64,000 nucleotides of DNA from Diplonema papillatum. Its lineage: Eukaryota; Euglenozoa; Diplonemea; Diplonemida; Diplonemidae. This document shows positions 56,001 through 64,000 of the stretch, piece by piece. The translations under genes and the position numbers were made by a program. Every line of letters begins with the position of its first letter. Position 1 is the stretch's first letter. The notes under the pieces are model-generated. The model was not told where the DNA came from and did not search any database. It saw nothing but the letters and a program-made list of their open reading frames with translations. Location: assembly GCA_030068145.1 (NCBI GenBank), contig JAPJBO010000228.1, forward strand, positions 1 through 64,000, written 5' to 3'.

Positions 56001-59000
56001 TTGAGAACACTCCGCGAAAAGCAAAACGGATGCCCCACACGTGCTGCGTTGAGAACACTCCGCAAGAAGCACGTCTGGATGCCCCACCTGTTGCGTTGAG
56101 AACACTCCGCACACGTCGGATGCCCACCTGCTGCGTTGAGAATACTCCGCGAAAAGCAAACGGATGCCCCACACGTGCTGCGTTGAGAACACTCCGCAAG
56201 AAGCACGTCTGGATGCCCCACCTGTTGCGTTGAGAACACTCCGCACACGTCGGATGCCCACCTGCTGCGTTGAGAACACTCCGCGAAAAGCAATCGGATG
56301 CCCCACACGTGCTGCGTTGAGAACACTCCGCAAGAAGCACGTCTGGATGCCCCACCTGTTGCGTTGAGAACACTCCGCACACGTCGGATGCCCACCTGCT
56401 GCGTTGAGAATACTCCGCGAAAAGCAAACGGATGCCCCACACGTGCTGCGTTGAGAACACTCCGCAAGAAGCACGTCTGGATGCCCCACCTGTTGCGTTG
56501 AGAACACTCCGCACACGTCGGATGCCCACCTGCTGCGTTGAGAATACTCCGCGAAAAGCAAACGGATGCCCCACACGTGCTGCGTTGAGAACACTCCGCA
56601 AGAAGCACGTCTGGATGCCCCACCTGTTGCGTTGAGAACACTCCGCACACGTCGGATGCCCACCTGCTGCGTTGAGAACACTCCGCGAAAAGCAATCGGA
56701 TGCCCCACACGTGCTGCGTTGAGAACACTCCGCAAGAAGCACGTCTGGATGCCCCACCTGCTGCGTTGAGAACACTCCGCAAGAAGCAAAACGGATGCCC
56801 TGCATGCTGCGTTGAGAACACTCCGCAAGAAGCACGTCTGGATGGCCCGCCTGCGGCACTGAGAACACTTCGCAAGAAGAATTTGAGGACGCTCAGTCGA
56901 GGGCACGGTGCCCGTGTCGAACTCTCCGCTGTGCAACACCTAGCCGCCCCACGCCCGGAGAGCGTGGGTGACCTTTCTTTCTCTCTTCGTTTCCTCTTCT
57001 TCCCTCCAGTTCGGAACGGCGGCTAGCATCCTGTGGCGCGAGAGGGGACTGCTACGCGCCACGGGGGGCACACGGAAGCCCGCCCACTTGTTTATTTACT
57101 CGGCGGCGGATGCCGTGTCCACCGCGGGTCCCGACGTCGAGTCGCACGTCTGCCCGCTGGATGATCGTAGTGTTTATGTGACCAAACGGACAGGAAAAAG
57201 AAAGGTACGATCTCAGAAGGCGATAAGGAGGATGGCGATCCCGGACTGCTGGGCGAGAAGGTCAGAGGTGGAGAAGATGAACCACCGGGACCCGCTCTGC
57301 GACGCCTTCGGGCTTGTCCCCGGCTTCGATGCCGGGTCCTACGCCCACAGTTACAGGTCGATAGTGGATGCTATGGATGTGGAGAGGAGGGGCCTGGCCC
57401 CTATGCTAGTGTTCGAGGGCTGGGCCGCTGGCTTCACCGACACGGAACCCGCCGATTTCTTCAGGGCAGCGAAAGAGCTCAGTGCCCTTGGCTACGAGTC
57501 CCTTCTGGACTGCGCGCACACCGAAGGTGCCGCCAACCTGCCCGCCAGGATTCCCCCGAAGCTGAAGACGGCGGCGAAGAAGTGGCTCCGCCAGCAGGAG
57601 TCAGTAGAGTGCGAGAGGGCGAGGCGGAGAAAGGAGGAGGCGTCTTCTCGGCCGGCCCAACTTCCCAGGAGGGTCCTGGACGTCGAGACGCAGCTCGACG
57701 TGTACGGGCTGTCCGCCTTGCCAGATTTTTTAAAACCCACTTACACGCAGCTCAACGCCTTTCAGAAGAAAGGGGAGGACGCCCCTGACCTGCTCCTCCC
57801 CTTTGTGGACGTCTCACGACCCCCTTTCTCACAGGATGGCTGGACCCACGGCGGTGAGACGGAGGAGAGCGGCTTCGTCTTGACCGAGTCGGGAGCTTTG
57901 CAGAGGAAGGAGGCTAGGGGCAGGGAGGACGCACCCCTGTCCCACCTGGCAGTCTCCCTGCAGCGGCTTTTGGTGGCGGCCGCATTGACGGGAGCTCTTG
58001 GCCCCAGACCCCTTATCTTCGTTATGTCGTACCCTGCCATAGTGACGAATATCGCCTGCAGGTACAGGCTTCACGTGGCGAGGGAGTATGATCGGAGGCT
58101 GCGCAGCGTTCAGCTCGCCAGCGCCAGACGGCCGAGGCAGGGCGAGCAACCGGACGCCGAGGTCGTCCGGCTGCTGACGCAAGAGAACAGCGGCATCCTG
58201 CTGGGTATCCAGTCTTTCGCCTTGGAGAAGCAGCAGGACCGCCACCGGCAGGAGCCCCGCCCTGCGCAAGACCTTGGAAAGGCTTTCTCCATCCGCAGGC
58301 AGAGAACCTTCGGCAAGCCGCCGCAGGCCGACCCCTCAAGGAAGGGACGCGAGGCACAGCACGGCCCACCAACGAAGAGGGCCAGGGCCGACACTGGGAA
58401 GTGACTTCCCGCGTCGGCAGGAGCGGACACCCCTCCCTCCCCCTCGCCGCTCAAGTCACTGGACGCGGGGGGGGCGGACTCGAAAATGCGGTTCTTTCTT
58501 TCCTCCCTTGACGCTGCGCCACCTTCACCATCGGTTGCCACTCTGGACCCGGAGCTGAGATCGGCGATATCATTCAATGCCTCGAACTCGGTGGAAGAAT
58601 GCCAAAGGTATCGCTCGGCGTTCCTCTTGAGGTGGAGGAGGCGGGCCTTGGAGACGGGGGGCGAGCCGAAGGGACCGTGCAACGTGACGCTCCTGTCAGA
58701 GATGATGCGGTACACTGGGATCAAAGGCATGGATGACCTGATAACGCACCTGGAAGACGGGTTTCCCATGTCGGGTGTTTTGTCCTATGACGCCATCTAT
58801 GAGAGAGGGCCGGCTACCACACCGGAGCTTTCGGTAGAAGAACTCCTGGCGCGTCAGCAGGATGTCCTTGCCAGGACGAAGAAAGCCATACGGTCGGACT
58901 CGAGGGACAACAAGTCGTCCGTCTGGGGCTCGGTTCTGAAGGATATCGCGGCAGGTCACATGGAGGAGCTGAACTGTCCGCTGCCGAGCAACTCGGTCTT

Positions 59001-62000
59001 CCTCCGCAGGTTCGTGGTACGGCAGGTGAAGGCAGACAGGCCAGGCGACTCCCCGAAGGAGAGGGCCTGTGACGACGGAAAGATGGCGCAGATCAACAGG
59101 GCAACAGCGGTTCAGTCCAAGGTGCGGCTAGACTCGATAGATGTCTTCGCGGAGTCTGCTCGTCTCTTCGTTCAGGAGACGGTCAGCAGCCGAGGACAAA
59201 CCGCCTTCTGCATGGTCGGTCTCGACCACAGAGAGGCCTACAGACAGCTGGCGGCCGACAACGGGCCTCTTTGTAGGGCAGTGGTGGCAGAGGACCTTTC
59301 CGGTGCGGTAAGGTTCTTCGAGCTGAAGAAGCTCTCCTTTGGTGAGTCGGCGAGTGTAGTGCACTACAACGCTTTCGCCAAGACTCTGGTGAGCATTGTT
59401 CGGATCGGCATGAAGGTACCGCTCATGCAGTATTTCGACGACTTCGCATGTCCGGGCCTTCTGGAGGACGAGAGGTTGCTCGGGGATCTCCTGGAGTTAC
59501 TGGAGGGCATCCTGGGGACCGCCTTCAACGAGGAAAAGACGGCCCGCGGCAACCGCTTCCGGCATCTCGGGCTCATGTTTAGCATGGGCTCGGAAGGCAT
59601 AGATATTTTCTTATCTGAGCCTAGAAAGGAGAAGCTTAAGGGCCTACTGCGACAGTTCTTAGACAGCAACTCGCTGTCCCCGGGAGAAGCGTCGTCACTG
59701 GCGGGGAAGCTCAACTTCGCCACCGCAGCGCTGTACGGCAAGGTGGGCCGCATCATGCTGCAGCCGATCTACAGGCGATCGGACGCCCGGTCCACCCAGC
59801 CGGGGTTTTCCCTTAACAGCGATCTTAGAAGGGCCCTCTTATGGTGGTTTGAGCTCTTCGAAGACCCTCATCTAGATTTCAACAAGTTCATCCCGACTGT
59901 CCCTCCAGCCGTGGAAGAAAAGCGATACGTTCTGCAGACCGATGCCTGTCCGAAGGGTCTCGGCGCCATTCTTGCCACCATGAAGGGTAACACGTTGGTC
60001 GACATCGAGTTCTTCAGTTGTCCTGTCCCGATGGAGTTCGGGAAGACGGACATCCACCTGCTGGAGTTCGCGGCGGTCACGGTCTCCATGCTTCACTGGT
60101 TCGAAGGCATGCGAGACTTCCTCCTCGCGTCCTGGATCGACAACAATGTGTCGCTGCAGAGTATCCTGCAAGGCAGCTCCAGGTCAGTCGAACTCTTCGA
60201 GCCGGTGCACTGGCTGTGGGGGTTCCTAGCCAGGGCAAGGGCCACGGTACGCTTCGAGAGGGTGCCCGGCGAGCACAACCTCTCAGACCTGCCGAGCAGG
60301 CTGAAGGTGGAGTGGGCTCACCACCCGATAAGAGGGGTCCTCCCCCGCAGGGTCTTCCCGCAGGACGCCCTGGTCAAGAGGGCGATCAGAGGCATGAGAA
60401 GCGAGCAGCCGCGAGCCGATTCGGCTGCAGGGCACCGCTAGCACTTTTTCTTTTCTCTTCTGTTTGCCTCTTCTCAGCATCATCACACGCTGAGTGCCTC
60501 TCCTCAGCATCAGGGAGACCCATCACGACCCGTCGTCCCTCCTCCCCTTTCTCGACTGCCACCGCAACCGGCGCGTGCGACGGGAACCATTGGGAACAGG
60601 GCCATTGGGAACGAACCCAAAGGTTCCCGAAAACGTCAGAGGTAACACTGCGCTCGATATGCTACCTGCGGCGAACCAGCCGCCAGCCAAACTGCACGTG
60701 CCTTGATCACCAAGCAGTTTGCGAAACGTAGCAGCGCGCAGAACGCCGCGTACGCGGCCGCCTCGCCTGACGGCTCGCGTCCCAATGCTCTGCCAACCAG
60801 TTAAAGGAAGTGAAACCAGTTGGCAGGAACCCCTGTTTGGGAGAATGGGAGTCGGTCATAAAACATAGGTTAAATTGACATGAGCCTCTCAAGAGAATTT
60901 AACTGGAGTTTTATGTCAGCTAAATCCGACCAAAGCCTTCGTGGGCTTCGCAATTCGACACAAACAGGAGTAATTCTCGTTCCCACCCGCCCGCCCGAGA
61001 ATGTCATGGGGAACGTTGGCTGCCGAGCGGATGAGTTCCGAGTTTGCGGCAGACGAGTGGAGCGCCCTTGCCGGGTCGCTGCGGCAGCTCGACAGCCGCG
61101 TGACGTTGAATTCGTTCAGCTCGCTGCCGTGGTGGGCGCTACCCGAGCCACGCCCAGGGAGGGAACTGTACGAGAAGTTCAAAGGCCTGGCGGCCGCCCC
61201 CTCCCTGCGCGCGGAGGCCCAGTCAAGGACGGGTTCGGCCCGCACCCACAACACGGCGCAGAGGGACGCCCTCAGGGCAACCATCGCGCGACACTCGAGA
61301 GAAGAGGCTCGCAGGGCAATCCGGGAATGCCTGCTGGAACCTTCCTCGAGAGCGGCCTACGCCTCCAGCACCCAGGTGTACAGGGAATGGTGCTCGGAGA
61401 TAGGGGTGAGGCCCTATCCGGCGGAAGTATCTAGGATTGAAGACTTTGCTGGCTACCTTCGCTTGACGCAGACGGAGGAGGAAGACGGCTTCAGAGCTCC
61501 GTACAACTTGGTGAAGGCTATCGTGGCAGAGAACAAATCGGAGGGCCACGGGCTCAGCGACCCATCGAAGAGGATCAGGTCCGTAGTCGCCGCCCTGCAG
61601 AAGAAGTCTCCCAACCCTGAACAGGAGGAGCCCTTGGGTCTAGCTCAATGGAGGTTGGTTTTCTCAGAGATAGAGACCCAGGACCAACTCAACGCAGGAC
61701 TCCAGCTGCTCGCGGAGCATTTCACCTTGCTTCGCACCTCGAGCATGCAATCCCTGCGGACGAGTGACGTGGAGCTGGGAAAGAGGACGGCCCGCGTGGT
61801 CTGGAGGGTCTCGAAGGGGGAGGGCGAAGGTTTCTCGAATGTCCTCGAATTCGAGGAGATTGACCTGGTTCCTCCCCTCTCCCTTTCCAAGGCGCTCGCG
61901 GGAGTCAGCGGGCGCTCCATACCGTATGAGCTCTTGTGCCCTTACACAAGCTACCCGTCCTTCTACAAGGCGCTGGTCGGGGGGGCAGGAAAGAGAGACG

Positions 62001-63133
62001 CTGAACGAGGAACACCCGTCGCAGCGCAGCCGTAGGCCTTTCTGCACCCACAGTGCCAGGGTAGGAGGTTGCTGTACACTCCTGAAGTCGGGCCACATCC
62101 TTTCGGCTTTGCAGGATGTTGGCGACTGGGCCACAGAGTCGATGGCCCGCCATTACAGCAAAAAGGTTCTGAAGGAGCCCGATTGTGTAGAGGCTGTGCC
62201 GTTCTACAATCCAGTCAGACTGAAGCACCTGTATCGCAGATCCGAGAGCGCTAAGTCCCCGGTGGGCCAGGAGGCGTCGCAGAAAAGACGCCGGAGAAAC
62301 AGCTGACGCCAAGGGGCCTCGCTCCGGCCTCCGCGGTGTTTTTCTAGTTCTAAGGCGGACAGGGGCTGGACACCCAGAGGTTGTGTCTCCTCCTTCGAGT
62401 TCCTTTCAACATCCTTTTCCCATCGACAGGTTCTGGGTTTGGCTTCCCTGGTTAGGCAGCGAGCTTCAGATCGGGAACGAACCCAAAGGTTCCCGAAAAC
62501 GTCAGAGGTAACACTGCGCTCGATATGCTACCTGCGGCGAACCAGCCGCCAGCCAAACTGCACGTGCCTTGATCACCAAGCAGTTTGCGAAACGTAGCAG
62601 CGCGCAGAACGCCGCGTACGCGGCCGCCTCGCCTGACGGCTCGCGTCCCAATGCTCTGCCAACCAGTTAAAGGAAGTGAAACCAGTTGGCAGGAACCCCT
62701 GTTTGGGAGAATGGGAGTCGGTCATAAAACATAGGTTAAATTGACATGAGCCTCTCAAGAGAATTTAACTCCCGGTTCAGCTCCAGGTTAGGCTTCAGTG
62801 GCCCGAGGGCCACGCGCTACTTAAAAGCAAATAAAACCTCTCCCTGGGCAGGCGGTGGCGAAAGGGAAGGTGAAGCAAGGCTCGCACGGAGGTCCGGGCG
62901 CGTTTTATTCGGTCAACGTCAGCGACCTGTTCGGAAAAGGCGCCGCCGGCGGCGGCTTCGGCGGCTTCGGGTTCGCGGGAGGCTTCCCGGGCGGCGGCGC
63001 CGGCGCTGGGGGCACGCAGACCATGCAGCAGGTTGTCGTCAAGCCGGACGGCTCTCGCGTCATGCGGACGACCACCGTCACGTTCGACAAGGACGGCAAA
63101 CCGCATCAGAGCGTCACCGAGAACGCGGTGTGA
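53036..63133 (+). CDS. Mitochondrial-type DnaJ (J-domain) protein, two exons split by a 9.4-kb intron
   Basis: Exon 1 (53036-53455) starts [17 protein letters not shown], an Arg-rich amphipathic leader typical of mitochondrial import. The J domain follows, from DPYKVLGV through KKWHPDLN (the HPD motif that stimulates Hsp70 ATPase) to QYDAFG. Exon 2 (62852-63133) continues in phase 0 from ...FRDLEQ to [14 protein letters not shown], a Gly-rich stretch ([15 protein letters not shown]), then [18 protein letters not shown] and TGA. The product is 233 residues. No zinc-finger region is seen, so it is a type B/C J-protein. The donor gtattt (53456) and acceptor GGGCAG (62851) bound an intron carrying a hAT-like fragment and a complete YR retroelement. 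If exon 2 were not spliced, exon 1 alone would stop at 53482, soon after the J domain. Confidence 0.85.
53657..53823. repeat. G-rich minisatellite with terminal palindrome, left copy
   Basis: Units of GGGGGAAATC repeat about eight times. The outer end is TACATGTAA followed by a perfect palindrome with 11-bp arms (53666-53687). Strong G-quadruplex potential. Confidence 0.85.
54001..54210 (+). pseudogene. hAT transposase C-terminal (dimerisation) fragment
   Basis: The frame [19 protein letters not shown], then [19 protein letters not shown], fits the hAT C-terminal pattern (P.L...A...L......S...ER.FS..G.....R..L). The rest of the transposase, including the DDE catalytic core, is absent between the flanking inverted repeats. 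It is a defective remnant. Confidence 0.55.
55226..55338. repeat. G-rich minisatellite, right copy (inverted)
   Basis: CCCCGATTT-type units in the opposite orientation to 53657-53823, ending in an imperfect palindrome and TTACATGTA. The pair forms inverted ends around about 1.4 kb that includes the hAT fragment. Confidence 0.85.
55655..55705 (+). other. Short SSU rRNA-like fragment
   Basis: About 50 bases including GCCCTATCAGCTTTCGACGG then TAGTG.AGTGGATCACCA resemble the conserved eukaryotic 18S segment CCCTATCA.CTTTCGATGG followed by a TGG..TACCA motif. Flanks are not rRNA-like. It is a fragment or a SINE-type head, not an rRNA gene. Confidence 0.4.
55816..55892 (+). repeat. Terminal repeat A1
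   Basis: 77 bases starting GGAGTTTTATGTCAGC. It matches 60905-60981 except for one G/A difference. Confidence 0.95.
55982..56872. repeat. 134-bp higher-order satellite made of three related subunits
   Basis: Six to seven copies of a 134-base unit. Each unit contains three diverged monomers of about 41-48 bases built around GCTGCGTTGAGAACACTCCG, distinguished by their tails (CAAGAAGCACGTCTG, CACACGTCG, CGAAAAGCAAACG). The rightmost monomers are more degenerate. Because 134 is not a multiple of three, all three - frames stay open through the array; I treat these as artefacts. Confidence 0.93.
57232..58404 (+). CDS. Gag-like ORF of the YR retrotransposon
   Basis: The frame is open from 56968, but the first ATG is 57232, giving about 390 residues; the second is KMNHRDPLC. 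It contains helical segments ([35 protein letters not shown]) and ends in a basic, Arg/Gln-rich tail ([10 protein letters not shown]). Position first in the element and lack of enzyme motifs suggest a structural Gag-like role. A pyrimidine-rich tract ending CCAG (about 56976-57009) looks like a splice acceptor, so the mRNA may skip the satellite and enter this frame through a spliced leader. Confidence 0.68.
   Translation: MAIPDCWARRSEVEKMNHRDPLCDAFGLVPGFDAGSYAHSYRSIVDAMDVERRGLAPMLVFEGWAAGFTDTEPADFFRAAKELSALGYESLLDCAHTEGAANLPARIPPKLKTAAKKWLRQQESVECERARRRKEEASSRPAQLPRRVLDVETQLDVYGLSALPDFLKPTYTQLNAFQKKGEDAPDLLLPFVDVSRPPFSQDGWTHGGETEESGFVLTESGALQRKEARGREDAPLSHLAVSLQRLLVAAALTGALGPRPLIFVMSYPAIVTNIACRYRLHVAREYDRRLRSVQLASARRPRQGEQPDAEVVRLLTQENSGILLGIQSFALEKQQDRHRQEPRPAQDLGKAFSIRRQRTFGKPPQADPSRKGREAQHGPPTKRARADTGK
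58486..60441 (+). CDS. Reverse transcriptase - RNase H ORF of the YR retrotransposon
   Basis: 651 residues from ATG 58486. The RT palm shows [15 protein letters not shown] (motif A, Asp) and [12 protein letters not shown] (YxDD box, residue about 315). Downstream, [13 protein letters not shown] is the DIRS-type connection. The RNase H has [43 protein letters not shown] and [10 protein letters not shown], so its acidic residues are present. The N-terminal 150 residues contain the YDAIYERGP and [16 protein letters not shown] segments also seen in the remnant at 45.9 kb. No stop or frameshift is seen. It copies the element RNA into DNA. Confidence 0.9.
   Translation: MRFFLSSLDAAPPSPSVATLDPELRSAISFNASNSVEECQRYRSAFLLRWRRRALETGGEPKGPCNVTLLSEMMRYTGIKGMDDLITHLEDGFPMSGVLSYDAIYERGPATTPELSVEELLARQQDVLARTKKAIRSDSRDNKSSVWGSVLKDIAAGHMEELNCPLPSNSVFLRRFVVRQVKADRPGDSPKERACDDGKMAQINRATAVQSKVRLDSIDVFAESARLFVQETVSSRGQTAFCMVGLDHREAYRQLAADNGPLCRAVVAEDLSGAVRFFELKKLSFGESASVVHYNAFAKTLVSIVRIGMKVPLMQYFDDFACPGLLEDERLLGDLLELLEGILGTAFNEEKTARGNRFRHLGLMFSMGSEGIDIFLSEPRKEKLKGLLRQFLDSNSLSPGEASSLAGKLNFATAALYGKVGRIMLQPIYRRSDARSTQPGFSLNSDLRRALLWWFELFEDPHLDFNKFIPTVPPAVEEKRYVLQTDACPKGLGAILATMKGNTLVDIEFFSCPVPMEFGKTDIHLLEFAAVTVSMLHWFEGMRDFLLASWIDNNVSLQSILQGSSRSVELFEPVHWLWGFLARARATVRFERVPGEHNLSDLPSRLKVEWAHHPIRGVLPRRVFPQDALVKRAIRGMRSEQPRADSAAGHR
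60607..60981 (+). repeat. Internal junction B1-A2
   Basis: B1 (60607-60904) equals the right terminal repeat and A2 (60905-60981) equals the left terminal repeat, joined without spacer at AACT-GGAG. This reproduces the head-to-tail junction of a circular intermediate. Confidence 0.93.
61001..62306 (+). pseudogene. Tyrosine recombinase ORF with one frameshift
   Basis: The first frame (61001-62035) holds the N-terminal core-binding domain ([17 protein letters not shown]) and the first catalytic arginine region [11 protein letters not shown] (about 61728). Similarity then continues in the next frame from about 61985 to the TGA at 62304-62306, with HSAR (62049-62060) and [12 protein letters not shown] ending in the nucleophilic Tyr (62154). 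The switch falls in a run of seven G (61979-61985), so a single-base length change explains it. If real, this copy cannot make the recombinase alone; it may be an assembly slip. The enzyme would insert the circular element DNA. Confidence 0.85.
62473..62770 (+). repeat. Terminal repeat B2
   Basis: 298 bases that appear identical to 60607-60904, ending TTAACT. The host sequence resumes with CCCGG. Confidence 0.95.
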
Positions 63134-63233
63134 CCCTATCAGTGATGCTCTTCAGCAAACTGCACCAGAGCGTCACGAACGCGGTGTGACCTATAGCAAA
63201 CCGCACCAGAGCGTCAACGAGAACGCGGTGTGA
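63099..63233 (+). repeat. Three copies of the DnaJ gene's last codons
   Basis: The terminal codons for [11 protein letters not shown] plus TGA (63099-63133) are followed by two degenerate copies of the same roughly 35 bases, at about 63155-63189 and 63198-63233. The last still encodes SKPHQSVNENAV and a stop. Confidence 0.85.
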
Positions 63234-64000
63234 CAGTATCGACATGCTGACTTGAGGCTGTATCGCTGCTTCTTGGCTTCTTGGTGGCTCGAGAACGGCC
63301 TGCCGCTTGACTGGACTCGCTGGAACAGCCACCCGCCCAACCGGTATCTCCAGAGCAGCCGCCAACGTCGTGACGCGAGCGCCATCGGACTTGAAGAGGT
63401 AGATCTGCTGTTTCTGTCACACGCACGCGCAAGGTTGAGCGCATGTTCCTCAACCAAATGCGCGTCAAAGGCGTAAAGGACGGGAAGCCCCGACGTCACG
63501 CACGGTTGAACGTAGACACCGACGGCTTTGCATCGTGTACCGCAGGCAGTCGAAGCGATTGGTGATTGTGGCACCGCAATGTAGAGCTGCCATGGCGTTT
63601 GGCAAGGGCAGTAGCAGAGCAGCAGGAGCAGCCTTGATGCCCGTTTCTTTAAACCGCATACACAAGCTGCCGACGTTCTGGGATGGAAGCTTTGCTCGCC
63701 CTTGTACCTGTCTATTCATAATTCATGAGAAAACGTTGTCTTCTCGTGGCTGTGCCGATCAGTCCGGCGCTGAAGGAAAACGAGAAACATAGATCACAGA
63801 CGATCAACCTTGCGTCGCGTTTTCAACCACTAGACTACTGGCGCTCGATGCCTATGGGTCGAATGGACACCAAGCTTCTTACGTTGAGTATCTATTCCCT
63901 CCGTAATCTGCAGTAGCAGGCCCTTTGTCACCTTCCTAGTCTAGTTTCTTGGCTACCTTGGGTACAGCCTACCCGACATTGATGGGGAACGTAGATTGCT
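63234..64000. other. Downstream gap to window end
   Basis: No recognised gene. A short + frame near 63430-63540 (ERMFLNQMRVKG then DGKPRRHARLNV) looks mildly coding but has no start, stop context or family I know. Confidence 0.35.

Larger units (their letters stand above)
55816..62770 (+). mobile_element. DIRS/PAT/Kangaroo-like tyrosine-recombinase retrotransposon with split direct repeats
   Basis: A 6,955-base element ordered A1 (55816-55892), 134-bp satellite, Gag-like ORF, RT-RNase H ORF, B1 (60607-60904) fused to A2 (60905-60981), YR ORF, B2 (62473-62770). A1 and A2 differ by one base, and the two 298-base B copies look identical. Such split repeats are the hallmark of PAT, Ngaro and Kangaroo elements, which replicate through a circular DNA and integrate with a tyrosine recombinase. 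The left flank ends AACT and the right repeat ends AACT, with no target duplication, as expected. The YR ORF lies between the internal junction and the right repeat, in the same direction as RT. The element sits in the intron of the DnaJ gene in the same orientation. Confidence 0.9.

Noticed and set aside
55827-56939. Three long - strand frames (300-370 codons) over the satellite
   Set aside because: They read through a 134-base tandem repeat whose length is not a multiple of three, so the same peptide appears in all frames. They have no independent coding support.
55816-62770. LTR retrotransposon
   Set aside because: Repeats are split (A and B parts rearranged), there is no integrase or protease, and a tyrosine recombinase is present.

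Overview
The window is nuclear DNA from a GC-rich, probably unicellular eukaryote. Its genes have spliceosomal GT-AG introns (donors such as gtatgc, gtatga, gtgcgt and gtgtgc), long intergenic gaps, minisatellites, and non-LTR, tyrosine-recombinase and hAT-type elements. No bacterial operon, CRISPR array or intact rRNA gene is present. Nearly all the host genes I support lie on the + strand over about 52 kb. That is reminiscent of the one-directional gene blocks of dinoflagellates and some other protists, but I cannot fix the lineage from this sequence.

Layout. Positions 1-9299 hold a large non-LTR retrotransposon on the - strand. It has an apurinic-type endonuclease, reverse transcriptase, RNase H and a CCHC knuckle, plus a very large first ORF containing a ubiquitin-like domain, and it runs off the left edge. 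Next comes the 3' end of a membrane-anchored aldehyde dehydrogenase (11.1-11.8 kb). It is followed by Ku70 (13.9-16.5), a Sec20-type SNARE (17.5-18.0), an M1/LTA4H-type metallopeptidase homologue with degenerate active-site parts (18.6-20.6), a coiled-coil plus beta-sandwich protein (21.5-22.5) and a coiled-coil protein of about 2,040 aa (23.5-30.5). The 30.5-33.2 kb stretch is mostly non-coding. It is followed by a frameshifted ankyrin gene (33.4-34.3) and one small possible - strand gene (35.1-35.6).

From 36.4 to about 44.1 kb lies a multi-exon gene with a long disordered Ser/Arg-rich front and a C-terminal arginine-ADP-ribosyltransferase-like domain. After it come a 27-bp hairpin minisatellite, a PDZ-like ORF, a decayed YR-retrotransposon fragment, the spliceosome factor CCDC12/Cwf18 (47.0-49.0) and an orphan gene with a partial tandem copy (50.6-52.5). 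Last is a mitochondrial-type DnaJ gene whose two exons (53.0-53.5 and 62.9-63.1) are separated by a 9.4-kb intron.

That intron holds two nested insertions: a hAT-derived fragment between inverted G-rich repeats, and a nearly complete 6,955-bp DIRS/PAT/Kangaroo-like element with split direct repeats (A1 ... B1A2 ... B2), a trimeric 134-bp satellite, and Gag-like, RT-RNase H and tyrosine recombinase ORFs. The host genes serve unrelated housekeeping roles (DNA end joining, vesicle fusion, splicing, mitochondrial chaperoning, aldehyde oxidation). They are neighbours, not a pathway.
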